The notes below the pieces were generated by a model. The model worked only from the letters and a program-made list of their open reading frames with translations, had not been told where the DNA came from and did no database searches. Positions 10,630-18,228 of a stretch of DNA of 64,000 nucleotides are shown in pieces. The stretch comes from DT-111 sp965263225. Lineage in GTDB: Bacteria > Bacteroidota > Bacteroidia > Chitinophagales > Saprospiraceae. The DNA lies in assembly GCA_965263225.1 (NCBI GenBank), contig CBDHHG010000008.1, positions 248,001 to 312,000 on the forward strand. The letters run 5' to 3'. The position numbers and the translations under genes were made by a program. How positions within the stretch are numbered: position 1 is the stretch's first letter; the number at the start of each line of letters is the position of its first letter.

Positions 10630-13068
10630 ATGTTAAGAAACCACCTAAAATTAGCTTTTCGCCACATGTGGCGAAAAAAAGGCTATACCCTGATCAATAT
10701 CCTGGGCTTAGCCATCGGCATTGCCTGTTTTCTACTCATTTTTTTCTACGTCTGGGACGAATCAAGTTTTGATAAATTCCATGAGAAAGGAGATGATATT
10801 TACCGGGTAGGATTGGATAGGAAATATCCGGAACGGATGCGCTCCTATGCTATTATTCCATACAGTTACGCCGAGATGATGGAGAACGATTTTCCGGAAG
10901 TCAAGGAAGCCGTTCGACTTTTCTACTTCCAGGGAAATGCGGTTAATTTCAAAGCCAACGACAATATATTTGAGGAGCCCCATGCGATGTGGGCAGATAG
11001 TCAATTCTTTGAGCTTTTTTCCATACCCTTACTAGATGGAGAGGTAGCGACGGCCTTAAACAAACCGAACACAGTTGTACTTACAGAAAGCGCCGCTACC
11101 AAGTATTTTGGAGACGAAAACCCCATTGGAGAAGTGCTGGATATCCCTAATTCTCCGAATGATTTGGTTGTGACAGGGGTGTGTGGAGATGTACCCAATA
11201 ACTCACATCTGCAGTTTAATATGCTAATTTCCTCTAGCAGCTTTAATTTTCTGCAAAACCCGAATTTCGTCAACTTCTTCGCTTACACCTATCTATTGCT
11301 TGAGCCTGGGACAGACCCGCTGGCTTTGCAGGCCAAGTTTCCGCAAATGGTGCGCAAATATGCGGCAGGCCCCATTCAACGACAATTTAATGTCTCCTAT
11401 GATGACTATGTAGCTGCTGGGAATGGCTACGATTATTACCTCCAACCCTTGAAGGACATTTATTTGACCTCCAATTTAGAGAATGAAATAAAACCGCCCG
11501 GCAGTACCACTCGAAACTACATTTTCGGAATTATTGGCTTGTTCATCTTGGTGATTGCCATCATCAACTTCATGAACCTGTCCACGGCTAGATCGACAGA
11601 GCGAGCGCAGGAGGTTGGTATACGTAAGACCTTAGGCGTATTGCCTAATCAATTGGTGAATCAATTCTTGATGGAGGCGATACTAGTAAGCTTATTCAGC
11701 GTCTTTCTCGCTTTGGTGCTGTTGGTCTTTCTGCTTCCGGTTTTCAATGACCTATCGGGAAAAACGTTCACATTAGGAGGGATCATTGGTCCTTGGACAC
11801 TTTTGGCTTTACCCTTACTGGCTTTGCTCATTGGTTTGTTGGCTGGGAGTTATCCTGCTGCTGTCCTATCTCGCTTCCGTCCAATCCAGGTTTTGAAGGG
11901 GAAACTGAGTGCTACGCGTCATGGCATTGCCCTGCGGAATGGGCTCGTAGTTTTCCAGTTCATGATTTCTGTGGTGCTGATCATTAGTACCATCGTAGTT
12001 TTTAATCAACTGCAATTCATCCGCAATAAAGAACTAGGGTTTAATCAAGAAAGAGTGTTGTCTATCAGGGGCGGCGGAACATTGGGTACCCAAACTGAGG
12101 CTTTCAAGGAAGAGCTACTCAAGTTTCCAGAGATCTCCAATGTGGGTGGTTGTAATACCATGCCGGGCGAAGACTTTTTTGGTACTTCCTTCAGAAAGGA
12201 AGGAGATGCTGAGACTTCCTTTGGTAGTGGCATAACCATTGATGAAGATTTCTTGTCCTGTCTAGAAATGGAGCTATTGGAGGGGAGGAACTTTTCTGAT
12301 GCTTTTAATGACTCTCTTTCTTTGCTTATCAATGAAACAGCAGCAAAAGAATTGCAATTGGAAGAGTCCATTGGTAAACGTTTGATCACCGTCAATACGA
12401 ATTTCCAGACTGGTGAGGAAACGACCACTGTGTATACGATAGTGGGATTGGTTAAAGATTTTCATTTCCAATCCCTCCATCAAGCCATCTCTCCGGTTTA
12501 CTTCTTACATAATCAGAATCCGACTGGGGCCAGTAATGTTTTGTCGGTTCGTTTTCAAGCAGATGATTTTCAACAAACCATTCAACGCATAGAACAGAAG
12601 TGGAATGAATTTTCTCCGGATCAACCCTTCCGCTACAGTTTCTTAGAGGGTGACTTGTCATCACTCTACCAGGCAGAGCAGGTCTCGCAGCGCATTTTTG
12701 GCTTATTTAGTTTGTTAGCCATCTTCATTGCCTGCATAGGCTTACTTGGATTGGCTGCCTACATTACGGTACAACGTACCAAGGAGATCGGAATCCGGAA
12801 GGTGCTGGGAGCTTCCACTGCGAATTTGATTGGACTGTTGTCCAAAGATTTCATGAAGCTGGTGCTCATTGCCTTGCTGATTGCGTCGCCAATAGCTTGG
12901 TACGCTATGAGTCAGTGGTTGAGTAACTTTGCCTATCACATTGAGTTAAACGGCTGGGTCTTTGCCTTGGCGGGGATCTTGTCTATATTGATTGCCTTTG
13001 TTACAATCAGTTTTCAAGCCATTAAGGCGGCGATGGCTAATCCGATCAAAGCTTTGAAAGATGAGTAG
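10630..13068 (+). CDS. FtsX/MacB-type ABC transporter permease, copy 5
   Basis: An 812-residue permease. An upstream in-frame ATG at 10579 would add 17 residues, but the start at 10630 gives MLRNHLKLAFRHMWRK, which aligns with the starts of the other five paralogues, so I prefer it. The middle core reads RAQEVGIRKTLGVLPNQL and the C-terminal core TKEIGIRKVLGAS, ending ANPIKALKDE. It is the last of the uninterrupted array; the sixth paralogue is 6.3 kb further on, beyond the thioredoxin-like gene and the RNA-repair island. Confidence 0.9.
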   Translation: MLRNHLKLAFRHMWRKKGYTLINILGLAIGIACFLLIFFYVWDESSFDKFHEKGDDIYRVGLDRKYPERMRSYAIIPYSYAEMMENDFPEVKEAVRLFYFQGNAVNFKANDNIFEEPHAMWADSQFFELFSIPLLDGEVATALNKPNTVVLTESAATKYFGDENPIGEVLDIPNSPNDLVVTGVCGDVPNNSHLQFNMLISSSSFNFLQNPNFVNFFAYTYLLLEPGTDPLALQAKFPQMVRKYAAGPIQRQFNVSYDDYVAAGNGYDYYLQPLKDIYLTSNLENEIKPPGSTTRNYIFGIIGLFILVIAIINFMNLSTARSTERAQEVGIRKTLGVLPNQLVNQFLMEAILVSLFSVFLALVLLVFLLPVFNDLSGKTFTLGGIIGPWTLLALPLLALLIGLLAGSYPAAVLSRFRPIQVLKGKLSATRHGIALRNGLVVFQFMISVVLIISTIVVFNQLQFIRNKELGFNQERVLSIRGGGTLGTQTEAFKEELLKFPEISNVGGCNTMPGEDFFGTSFRKEGDAETSFGSGITIDEDFLSCLEMELLEGRNFSDAFNDSLSLLINETAAKELQLEESIGKRLITVNTNFQTGEETTTVYTIVGLVKDFHFQSLHQAISPVYFLHNQNPTGASNVLSVRFQADDFQQTIQRIEQKWNEFSPDQPFRYSFLEGDLSSLYQAEQVSQRIFGLFSLLAIFIACIGLLGLAAYITVQRTKEIGIRKVLGASTANLIGLLSKDFMKLVLIALLIASPIAWYAMSQWLSNFAYHIELNGWVFALAGILSILIAFVTISFQAIKAAMANPIKALKDE

Positions 13069-13099
13069 GAGAGCTCGGGCTCACTCTTAGTGGGTTGAA

Positions 13100-13152
13100 G
13101 GTCCATAGTCTATGATCGATGGTTGTCAGCCTGAACCATGGACTATGGACTC
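13100..13152. repeat. Inverted repeat, MITE-like hairpin
   Basis: GTCCATAGTCTATG (from 13101) is nearly mirrored by CATGGACTATGGAC (ending at 13150), and inside them ATGGTT pairs with AACCAT. Intergenic hairpins built from such ATAGTC/ATGGTC words are familiar in Bacteroidota genomes. It lies in the 383-bp gap between permease copy 5 and the thioredoxin-like gene, which otherwise shows no gene. Confidence 0.5.
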
Positions 13153-13334
13153 CAGTTCGCAAAGCTAAAGCAAATTCTTCTTGGATCTTTGTCTTCTTTC
13201 ATTTGATTTGAGTTCTTTCAGCTCACTCCTCCATCTTCCCCCTTCCATTGGAATGGAATCCTCATGCCGAAGTTGTTCTTGCGTGTGAGTTGTTTTGAGT
13301 TAAATGACTTCCTGGTTTTGTCTAAGATTCATTT

Positions 13335-13362
13335 GGGCGCTCTTGCCCAATAAGGATCAAGA
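13335..13362 (+). repeat. Small repeated motif, copy B
   Basis: GGGC and GCCC form a short hairpin, followed by ATAAGGATCAAGA (13350-13362), matching the element at 7820-7845 in order and direction. Confidence 0.5.
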
Positions 13363-13451
13363 ATCTGAAACTAACAATAGCATTGGTGAACTTTTCAGCA
13401 GAACAGTACACCAAACTTCACTGTTTTAACATCAAGAGTACTGTGCTTACA

Positions 13452-13592
13452 ATGGACAAAATACAATCTATGCGCCAGAATATTTACTGTGGAATAATCC
13501 GCTTTTTACTAGCCTTTTTTGCTGGATTAACTTCGATCCAGAGTCAGCCCCTTTCACTTCAGGTAGAAGATGCCGCGCTCTTGCCGCTGTAG
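13452..13592 (+). other. Signal-peptide segment of the TlpA-like gene, out of frame with its body
   Basis: From ATG 13452 (or 13470) the frame encodes a basic start, a hydrophobic run (FLLAFFAGLTS) and an SQ cleavage-like site, and then stops at a TAG near 13590. A clean signal peptide directly before a secreted thioredoxin-fold protein in a different frame strongly suggests that the two belong to one gene separated by a one-base shift. Confidence 0.6.
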
Positions 13593-13603
13593 GCCAGCTC
13601 AGC

Positions 13604-14848
13604 TTGGAGGAAGGTCTTACCGCTCGAACGCTTTTGGCCCTTGATCCTAAGTTAGGATCAGCTACTAACTTTAAAGTAGATTATTATTCCACGGGGACAC
13701 TTCGAAGTGCACATTCAGACAAAAGTTATTTGGTATGCCTGACGCCGGGGCGGCAGATTGATGTAAGTATCGCCGCTGATTCTTCCTTGACAACGAGGCA
13801 CATAGCTGATTCACTACTGAACTATCTTTGGAAGAGCAACAACAACTTCATCGTAGAAAATGGCAGCACTATTTTTAACCCTCAGAAGCTCTCGGATATT
13901 CTAACATTATTCGAATCCTTCCAGCAGGAACGTGCTGCCCTAATTCATAGCCACGCAGATCGACTGACGGCCGAAGAACTAGCCCTATTGGCTTACCAGA
14001 ATGAGGCACGGATTTATTCTTTTCTCTTCTATTTCGGGAGACTAGTGCAAAATCTTCCCCCAGATGATACCTTCTTTGATTTCGTGGAAGCCATTGATCC
14101 TGAAAATCCTTGGGCCAAGACTTTACCACACAATGTATTGTACCAGTATGAGGTTCAGTATTTACGGCAGCAGGATTCCTTGCAGAGCATCTCCTCCTTT
14201 CTCGATTTTATCAGCAGCTCCACAAAGAGTACAGATCAAGCGGCCTTCTATCAAGCCATTTACCTGAAGGAGTTAATGGAGAGCCCCAGCTATTGGGCCA
14301 AGCACGTTCAACTCTTTAATGCGGATGTATTGGCAGAGGCCTTAGTGGCCCAAGCTAACAATCCTTATTACTTCTTACTGGAAAAAACTTCAACCAACTA
14401 CTTCCAATCGCAAAAGGGGGAAGAAGCTTATGATTTCACGGCTTTTGATCGGGAGGGCAATGAAGTTAAGTTATCTGATTTTGCGGGTAAATTTGTCTTT
14501 ATCGACAACTGGGCAAGTTGGTGCGGACCCTGCCTGAGACACCGTCCGTCGGTACTAGACCTTAGCCGCCAATTTGCAGATCAAACGGATATTGTATTCC
14601 TGATGGTTTCCCTCGATGCCCGAGAAAAGGACTGGAAACGCTACTTCAGTAGAAACTTAGCAGATTCCGCCCCGGCGACAGATCTTTTGATTGAAAATGG
14701 GATGCAAGGAGATTATGGTGATAGATACAATATTCATTTCATTCCTAAGTATGTCCTCATTGATCCAGATGGTAAGATCGTTGACGCGAACCTTCCAGAA
14801 CCAGGCCCAGGCCTGGAGCGTTTATTGCGACAGCATCTCACCCCTTAA
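13604..14848 (+). CDS. TlpA-like thioredoxin-domain protein (5' end frameshifted)
   Basis: The body of a periplasmic thiol-disulfide protein. An N-terminal alpha-helical region of about 270 residues precedes a TlpA/AhpC-type thioredoxin domain. That domain has the active site WCGPC near residues 305-309, the usual FIDNWASWCGPC approach, and the cis-proline segment HFIPKYVLID. The only start available in this frame is a TTG at 13604, and the protein beginning there has no signal sequence. The missing signal peptide is encoded just upstream in a frame one base off (13452-13592), with the crossover around 13570-13590. This is either a disrupted gene, a base-calling error or, less likely, programmed slippage; no slippery heptamer was seen. 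Family assignment is firm; the activity state is uncertain. Confidence 0.75.
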   Translation: MEEGLTARTLLALDPKLGSATNFKVDYYSTGTLRSAHSDKSYLVCLTPGRQIDVSIAADSSLTTRHIADSLLNYLWKSNNNFIVENGSTIFNPQKLSDILTLFESFQQERAALIHSHADRLTAEELALLAYQNEARIYSFLFYFGRLVQNLPPDDTFFDFVEAIDPENPWAKTLPHNVLYQYEVQYLRQQDSLQSISSFLDFISSSTKSTDQAAFYQAIYLKELMESPSYWAKHVQLFNADVLAEALVAQANNPYYFLLEKTSTNYFQSQKGEEAYDFTAFDREGNEVKLSDFAGKFVFIDNWASWCGPCLRHRPSVLDLSRQFADQTDIVFLMVSLDAREKDWKRYFSRNLADSAPATDLLIENGMQGDYGDRYNIHFIPKYVLIDPDGKIVDANLPEPGPGLERLLRQHLTP

Positions 14849-14937
14849 GTCCTTGACGAACAAGTTTGTTAAATCGCTGTTACCTATTTGTCTTTAGCAG
14901 TGATTAAAGACTTTATTGGAACCACAAAACTTGCCGT

Positions 14938-15369
14938 TTGGACCTACAGGAGCGTATTACCATCAAGGCTGATAGAGATCGTGTTTTCACTTACCTAAAT
15001 CAAGTGGAAAAACGCACCGAGTATATCCCAATGCTCGATGAAGTCATCTTACTAGATCCACCTCCGATCCGCCTAGGATCGCGGTATATTGAAGTTGCCA
15101 CCATCGCTGGTAGAGACCTCCAAACAACCTATCAGGTTATCGAATGGGAGCAAGACCGTAAGGTTAAGGTAAAGACGATCAAAAGCATTTTCCCCATCAC
15201 TGCCGAGATGGACCTATCCGAAGACAATGGACAAACGATAGTACAGCTCCAACTCACCTTCACCCTTAAAGGTATTTACCGTCTAGGTGCACCAATCGTT
15301 CGAGGCATTGTCCAACAACAAGCCGCAGATATTTTGAGGAAGCTGAAGAAGAATATTGAGGAAGGATAA
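14938..15369 (+). CDS. SRPBCC-family (polyketide cyclase/START-like) protein
   Basis: A 143-residue soluble protein with the SRPBCC pattern. It opens with ERITIKADRDRVFTYL, has a central antiparallel sheet region with a TTYQVIEWE strand, and ends in a long C-terminal helix (IVRGIVQQQAADILRKL). The fold binds hydrophobic ligands, and the ligand here is unknown. No ATG is available in frame after the stop near 14905, so translation must use TTG at 14938 or a nearby non-ATG codon. Alternatively, the first few codons have been lost. It follows the thioredoxin-like gene by 89 bp in the same direction. Confidence 0.7.
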   Translation: MDLQERITIKADRDRVFTYLNQVEKRTEYIPMLDEVILLDPPPIRLGSRYIEVATIAGRDLQTTYQVIEWEQDRKVKVKTIKSIFPITAEMDLSEDNGQTIVQLQLTFTLKGIYRLGAPIVRGIVQQQAADILRKLKKNIEEG

Positions 15370-15476
15370 ATTCAGGGCAATCCAGAGGAGATTTTTTTCG
15401 GCAGTCAAGTTGGAAGATATAGAATTGCGTGCAAAGTAATTTTAATGATCATTTCGACAGATAATTGAATTTCTCC

Positions 15477-15632
15477 TAAGCGGGCGGTCCGGCAAAACAT
15501 TGTCTGATGCGTCGTGCTTGAGTTGATTACTCAACCCGCTTAGCGAGTTTTGTTTAGCTAGCCCTCTTTGAGCCACTGACTCAAGCCATCCCAGAAGCGT
15601 TTTGCCCACTTTTAGGCGATTGTAAAAGTGGG
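15477..15632. repeat. Intergenic segment dense in inverted repeats
   Basis: In the 618-bp gap between the SRPBCC gene and the DUF2828-like wreck, TAAGCGGG (about 15477) is mirrored by CCCGCTTA (about 15535). CCCACTTTTA (15605-15614) is mirrored perfectly by TAAAAGTGGG (15623-15632). An 85-codon minus-strand frame across the region has no recognisable domain and is not called. It resembles an intergenic repeat or a decayed mobile element. Confidence 0.4.
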
Positions 15633-15987
15633 TCGCCGAAGGCAGAATGAGAAGTCTGATGGAGGTAAGGTTTTGAAAGAGAATAATCTAGATTAGATAT
15701 TTCAAAAACAAGGAGTTGCCAATAACTATGGTTGGATTTCTTCTTTTCGAAAGAGGTTTCAAAAGACATGCTTGGCAAAGAATAACCCTTATTCAAATTC
15801 ATTAAAAGTAAAAAAGAAAAAGAGCCACAGAAGACCATGTCATTTACCTTAAAATGGGTTGAAATTGCTGAGGGTCTTCTTTCGGCTCTTTTGGAAAGTC
15901 ACAGATCACGCGATAGCGCCTTGATTGGCACCACCGCTCCAGTTATGTTTCAGGTTTTGATTGCTGAGGTGATCTTTTGACTCAGAT

Positions 15988-16423
15988 TTATATGGATACT
16001 TGATCCAGTATTTCTTGTTCCAGCGCAGTTAACATCACTTCGTATGGAGTTAACCGAATGGCTTGAGATTGAGTTCCTTTTTCTCTCGAATTTCCCAAAA
16101 GCAGAGATAGAATAGCTCCGTCAAAGCCACCGATTAGGATTACTCCTTCATCGTCCAGCTTGTTGGGGAAATCCGCTCCTCTTCCGGTAACCCACCACCA
16201 TACAATCCTCATCTTCGGTAAACCGACGGCAGCTAGCTTTTGCATCGCCACTTCATAGTTTGTCTGAGTATTGCTACCAGCAGGATCAAATTGCATATCG
16301 GATACAGGTTCCACATTTGGAGAAATAGTCCAATAAAGCATTGCCAGTGGTGGAATGGGACAAGGCACCATTTTCGGTAGTCGTGTCGTATTGATATAAA
16401 TTCTTTAAAAACTTGTTGGACAT
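15988..16423 (-). pseudogene. DUF2828-like (TROVE/vWA-like) gene with internal deletion
   Basis: Reading the minus strand from ATG at 16423, the first ~39 codons give a DUF2828-type N-terminus with TENGALSHSTTGNALLDYF. That frame then runs into a stop after CGTCIRYAI. In another frame, downstream of about 16310, comes the family's C-terminus: VSDMQFDPAG, TNYEVAMQKL, then DDEGVILIGGFDGAILSLLL, the last part of a vWA-like domain. About 145 codons remain of a protein normally several hundred residues long, so the middle has been deleted and the junction (near TGTGGAACCTGT) is out of frame. DUF2828 proteins resemble TROVE/Ro60 proteins, which bind structured RNA. The position directly downstream of rtcB on the same strand suggests a lost partner in RNA repair. 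Family recognition is from memory of motifs. Confidence 0.7.
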
Positions 16424-16452
16424 GATTTCGGTTTTTTTGGGGTTAAAGGATC

Positions 16453-16554
16453 GCTACTTCTGGGGCTTCTCAGTTCCTGTCTTCCACACTTCTGTAGTTG
16501 CAAAAACGTTGGAAGTGTGGAGGAGGGCGAGAACCAGAAGTCCCAGAAGTCAGC
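16453..16554 (-). ncRNA. Long (~100 nt) hairpin between rtcB and the DUF2828-like wreck
   Basis: ACTTCTGGGGCTTCT (16456-16470) pairs with AGAAGTCCCAGAAGT (16536-16550). GTTC then pairs with GAAC, and after a small internal loop CTTCCACACTTC (16481-16492) pairs with GAAGTGTGGAGG (16512-16523). About 19 nt form the apical loop. The stem contains repeats of ACTTCTGG. In the direction of the rtcB transcript it lies after rtcB and about 30 nt before the ATG of the broken DUF2828-like gene. Ro60-like proteins bind stem-loop Y RNAs that are often encoded beside them, so a Y-RNA-like transcript is one reading. A MITE or mRNA structure is another. Strand and expression are unproven. Confidence 0.45.
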
Positions 16555-16602
16555 AATCAATATGTAAAGCCATTTTTCTATCGATACAAAGTACAGCCCG
16601 TA

Positions 16603-16628
16603 CTACGCAATCATTTTGCGCAGCTAGC
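16603..16628. repeat. Stem-loop repeat at the 3' end of rtcB (inverted partner at 18029-18053)
   Basis: CTACGCAA (16603-16610), a 5-nt loop TCATT, TTGCGCAG (16616-16623) and then CTAGC. In the rtcB transcript it begins immediately after the TAG stop codon. The same two 8-mers, reverse-complemented and with a different loop, occur 36 nt before the rtcB start. Confidence 0.65.
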
Positions 16629-17997
16629 GTTTTTTTCGTTTTCTTTTACGCCAAGGGGCATCGATTTTCCAATCTCCAGCCATGATACAACCATATGGCA
16701 TGATCTTATCCACAACTTCTCCCAATCCGAACGCTTTCATTTGAGCCTGAACGTTCTGAGCGTTCTTGTAAGCTGTCGGAAGCTCGGAGATGTCAATATG
16801 ACCGGAGAAGAATCGAACATCTAAACCGGATGTCTCGTCGGCAAAGATGGCTTCGATGGTACGATCAGCATTGTTTCGAATATGCTGAGATCGACTAATG
16901 TTTCGGCCGGCTCCATGTGGAGCGAAGCCTAAGTTATTGGCTGTGGTCTCACCTTTCACGATCAAGACCGGCTCTCTCATATTCAAAGGAATCAAACGCA
17001 AACCATCAGTAGAATCCGGGACAAATTTATCAGCTAAAGGCGTCGCACCCTTTGCGTGATAGAAAAGATCATCTTCCTTGAAGACAAAGTTGTGTTCATT
17101 CCAGAATCGCTGTGTAGGTTCAATACCTAGCTTCTCGCAGGTTGTCTGATGCAAAACCGTATGGTTCAACAAGGTCCACTCGCGAACGATCTGCAAGGCT
17201 TCCCAGTAGTCCTTCCCTTCTAGGGTAGAATATGGAATCCATGCATTGGTAGCTAGGGTAGCAGGTGAACTTTCCTTACGGAATCGCTCTGCTACTTTCA
17301 TACCTTGCTTATACAAATAGGCTCCGAACCCTCTACTTCCATGATGAGTAACCATGATGGTTTCACCCGTTTCTTGGGAGATACCAATGTATAAGAAGTG
17401 GTTTCCATCTCCTTGAGTTCCTAAGTGGGTCTTAGCCAAAGTCAAGCTACGCTCCGAATTCAAGAAGTAGTTGGCTCTGATCTTGTCTTCCAACTCAGTT
17501 GGAAAATCGAATAGATCAGCTCGACCTCCACCTCCGAAGTGCGTAGTAGCATGAGCAGCATCTAAGACTTTCTTAGGATCCACTTTCCCAAAAGAAGTCA
17601 TCATTACGGAGCAGCAGATATCTGCGCTATGCATAGCTGGGTGGATGGCATCTTTAGCTACCACCACACCTCCAACTGGAATTTGTCCTGCTTTTCCGGT
17701 AGGACAGGCATCAGGCATCACAGCACCGTTTACCACGGTTGGTGTTTTCATCAGCAGATCCATGGTCTTAAATACATCTTCCACATTGCTGACCTCGGCT
17801 TCTGACTCAGCTCGGATATTCTTATGGTAGTCCACAGCTACTTTGTGTGGATCAATAATATTAGGTTGTAATTGGTCCAGGAACTGGATTAAGGCCTCTC
17901 CGGACAATGCCTGCGCATTGGCCTGCGCGATAGCCTCTCTAAACCACTTACCTGGTCGGTACCCTAATTCAACTAATGTTTTTCCTGTGATATTCAT
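16624..17997 (-). CDS. rtcB: RtcB-family RNA ligase (variant clade)
   Basis: This 457-residue protein carries the RtcB core. The Mn-binding stretch reads HSADICCSV (D126, C129), followed by GDGNHF (H200), THHGSRGFG (H219) and EHNFVF (H302). The nucleophile motif is HGAGRNISR, whose H361 would carry the guanylate. RtcB joins 2',3'-cyclic phosphate and 5'-OH RNA ends using GTP. The spacing around MPDACPTGKAGQIPVGG differs from the classical PDVHPG form, so this is a divergent clade of the kind linked to RNA repair rather than tRNA splicing. It ends in a basic tail (RKRKRKKR). It is divergent from a WYL regulator across a 24-bp palindrome and is followed by a structured element and a broken DUF2828-like gene. 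Regulation by the WYL protein is inferred. Confidence 0.9.
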   Translation of the reverse strand: MNITGKTLVELGYRPGKWFREAIAQANAQALSGEALIQFLDQLQPNIIDPHKVAVDYHKNIRAESEAEVSNVEDVFKTMDLLMKTPTVVNGAVMPDACPTGKAGQIPVGGVVVAKDAIHPAMHSADICCSVMMTSFGKVDPKKVLDAAHATTHFGGGGRADLFDFPTELEDKIRANYFLNSERSLTLAKTHLGTQGDGNHFLYIGISQETGETIMVTHHGSRGFGAYLYKQGMKVAERFRKESSPATLATNAWIPYSTLEGKDYWEALQIVREWTLLNHTVLHQTTCEKLGIEPTQRFWNEHNFVFKEDDLFYHAKGATPLADKFVPDSTDGLRLIPLNMREPVLIVKGETTANNLGFAPHGAGRNISRSQHIRNNADRTIEAIFADETSGLDVRFFSGHIDISELPTAYKNAQNVQAQMKAFGLGEVVDKIMPYGCIMAGDWKIDAPWRKRKRKKR

Positions 17998-18028
17998 GAT
18001 TCGATTATTTATATCACAAACCTAGGGG

Positions 18029-18053
18029 GCTACTGCGCAATCTTTTTGCGTAG
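18029..18053. repeat. Stem-loop repeat upstream of rtcB (inverted partner at 16603-16628)
   Basis: GCTA is followed by CTGCGCAA (18033-18040), loop TCTTT and TTGCGTAG (18046-18053). Both 8-mers are exact reverse complements of those at the 3' end of rtcB, while the loops differ. In the rtcB mRNA it would lie in the 5' untranslated region. Confidence 0.65.
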
Positions 18054-18081
18054 TGGAAAAATAGTTTTAAATTTAAACACC

Positions 18082-18105
18082 CACCGGGTGAGTACTCACC
18101 CGGTG
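18082..18105. promoter_or_regulatory. Perfect 24-bp palindrome, likely operator of the WYL regulator
   Basis: CACCGGGTGAGT is followed directly by its exact reverse complement ACTCACCCGGTG. Partial copies of the half-site continue to the right (GGTGAGTAATCGGGGTGA), and another CTCACCC lies near 18196. The palindrome sits between the divergent starts of rtcB (17997) and the WYL gene (18229), surrounded by AT-rich DNA, which is where a shared operator is expected. Confidence 0.7.
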
Positions 18106-18228
18106 AGTAATCGGGGTGATTTTAGATATATTTTTAATTATTTATATATAAAATATTGATCAATAAACTTTAATAGATTTTATCCTCACAAACACTCACC
18201 CTCCTGTAAAAAACTAAATTTCTGCATC

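Noticed and set aside
15581..15838. 85-codon minus-strand frame before the DUF2828-like wreck
   Set aside because: Overlaps the inverted-repeat cluster, shows no known domain, and reads like translated repeat DNA.
16413..16824. Two plus-strand frames of 90 and 108 codons
   Set aside because: They read through the hairpin, the stem-loop and the antisense of the rtcB 3' end.
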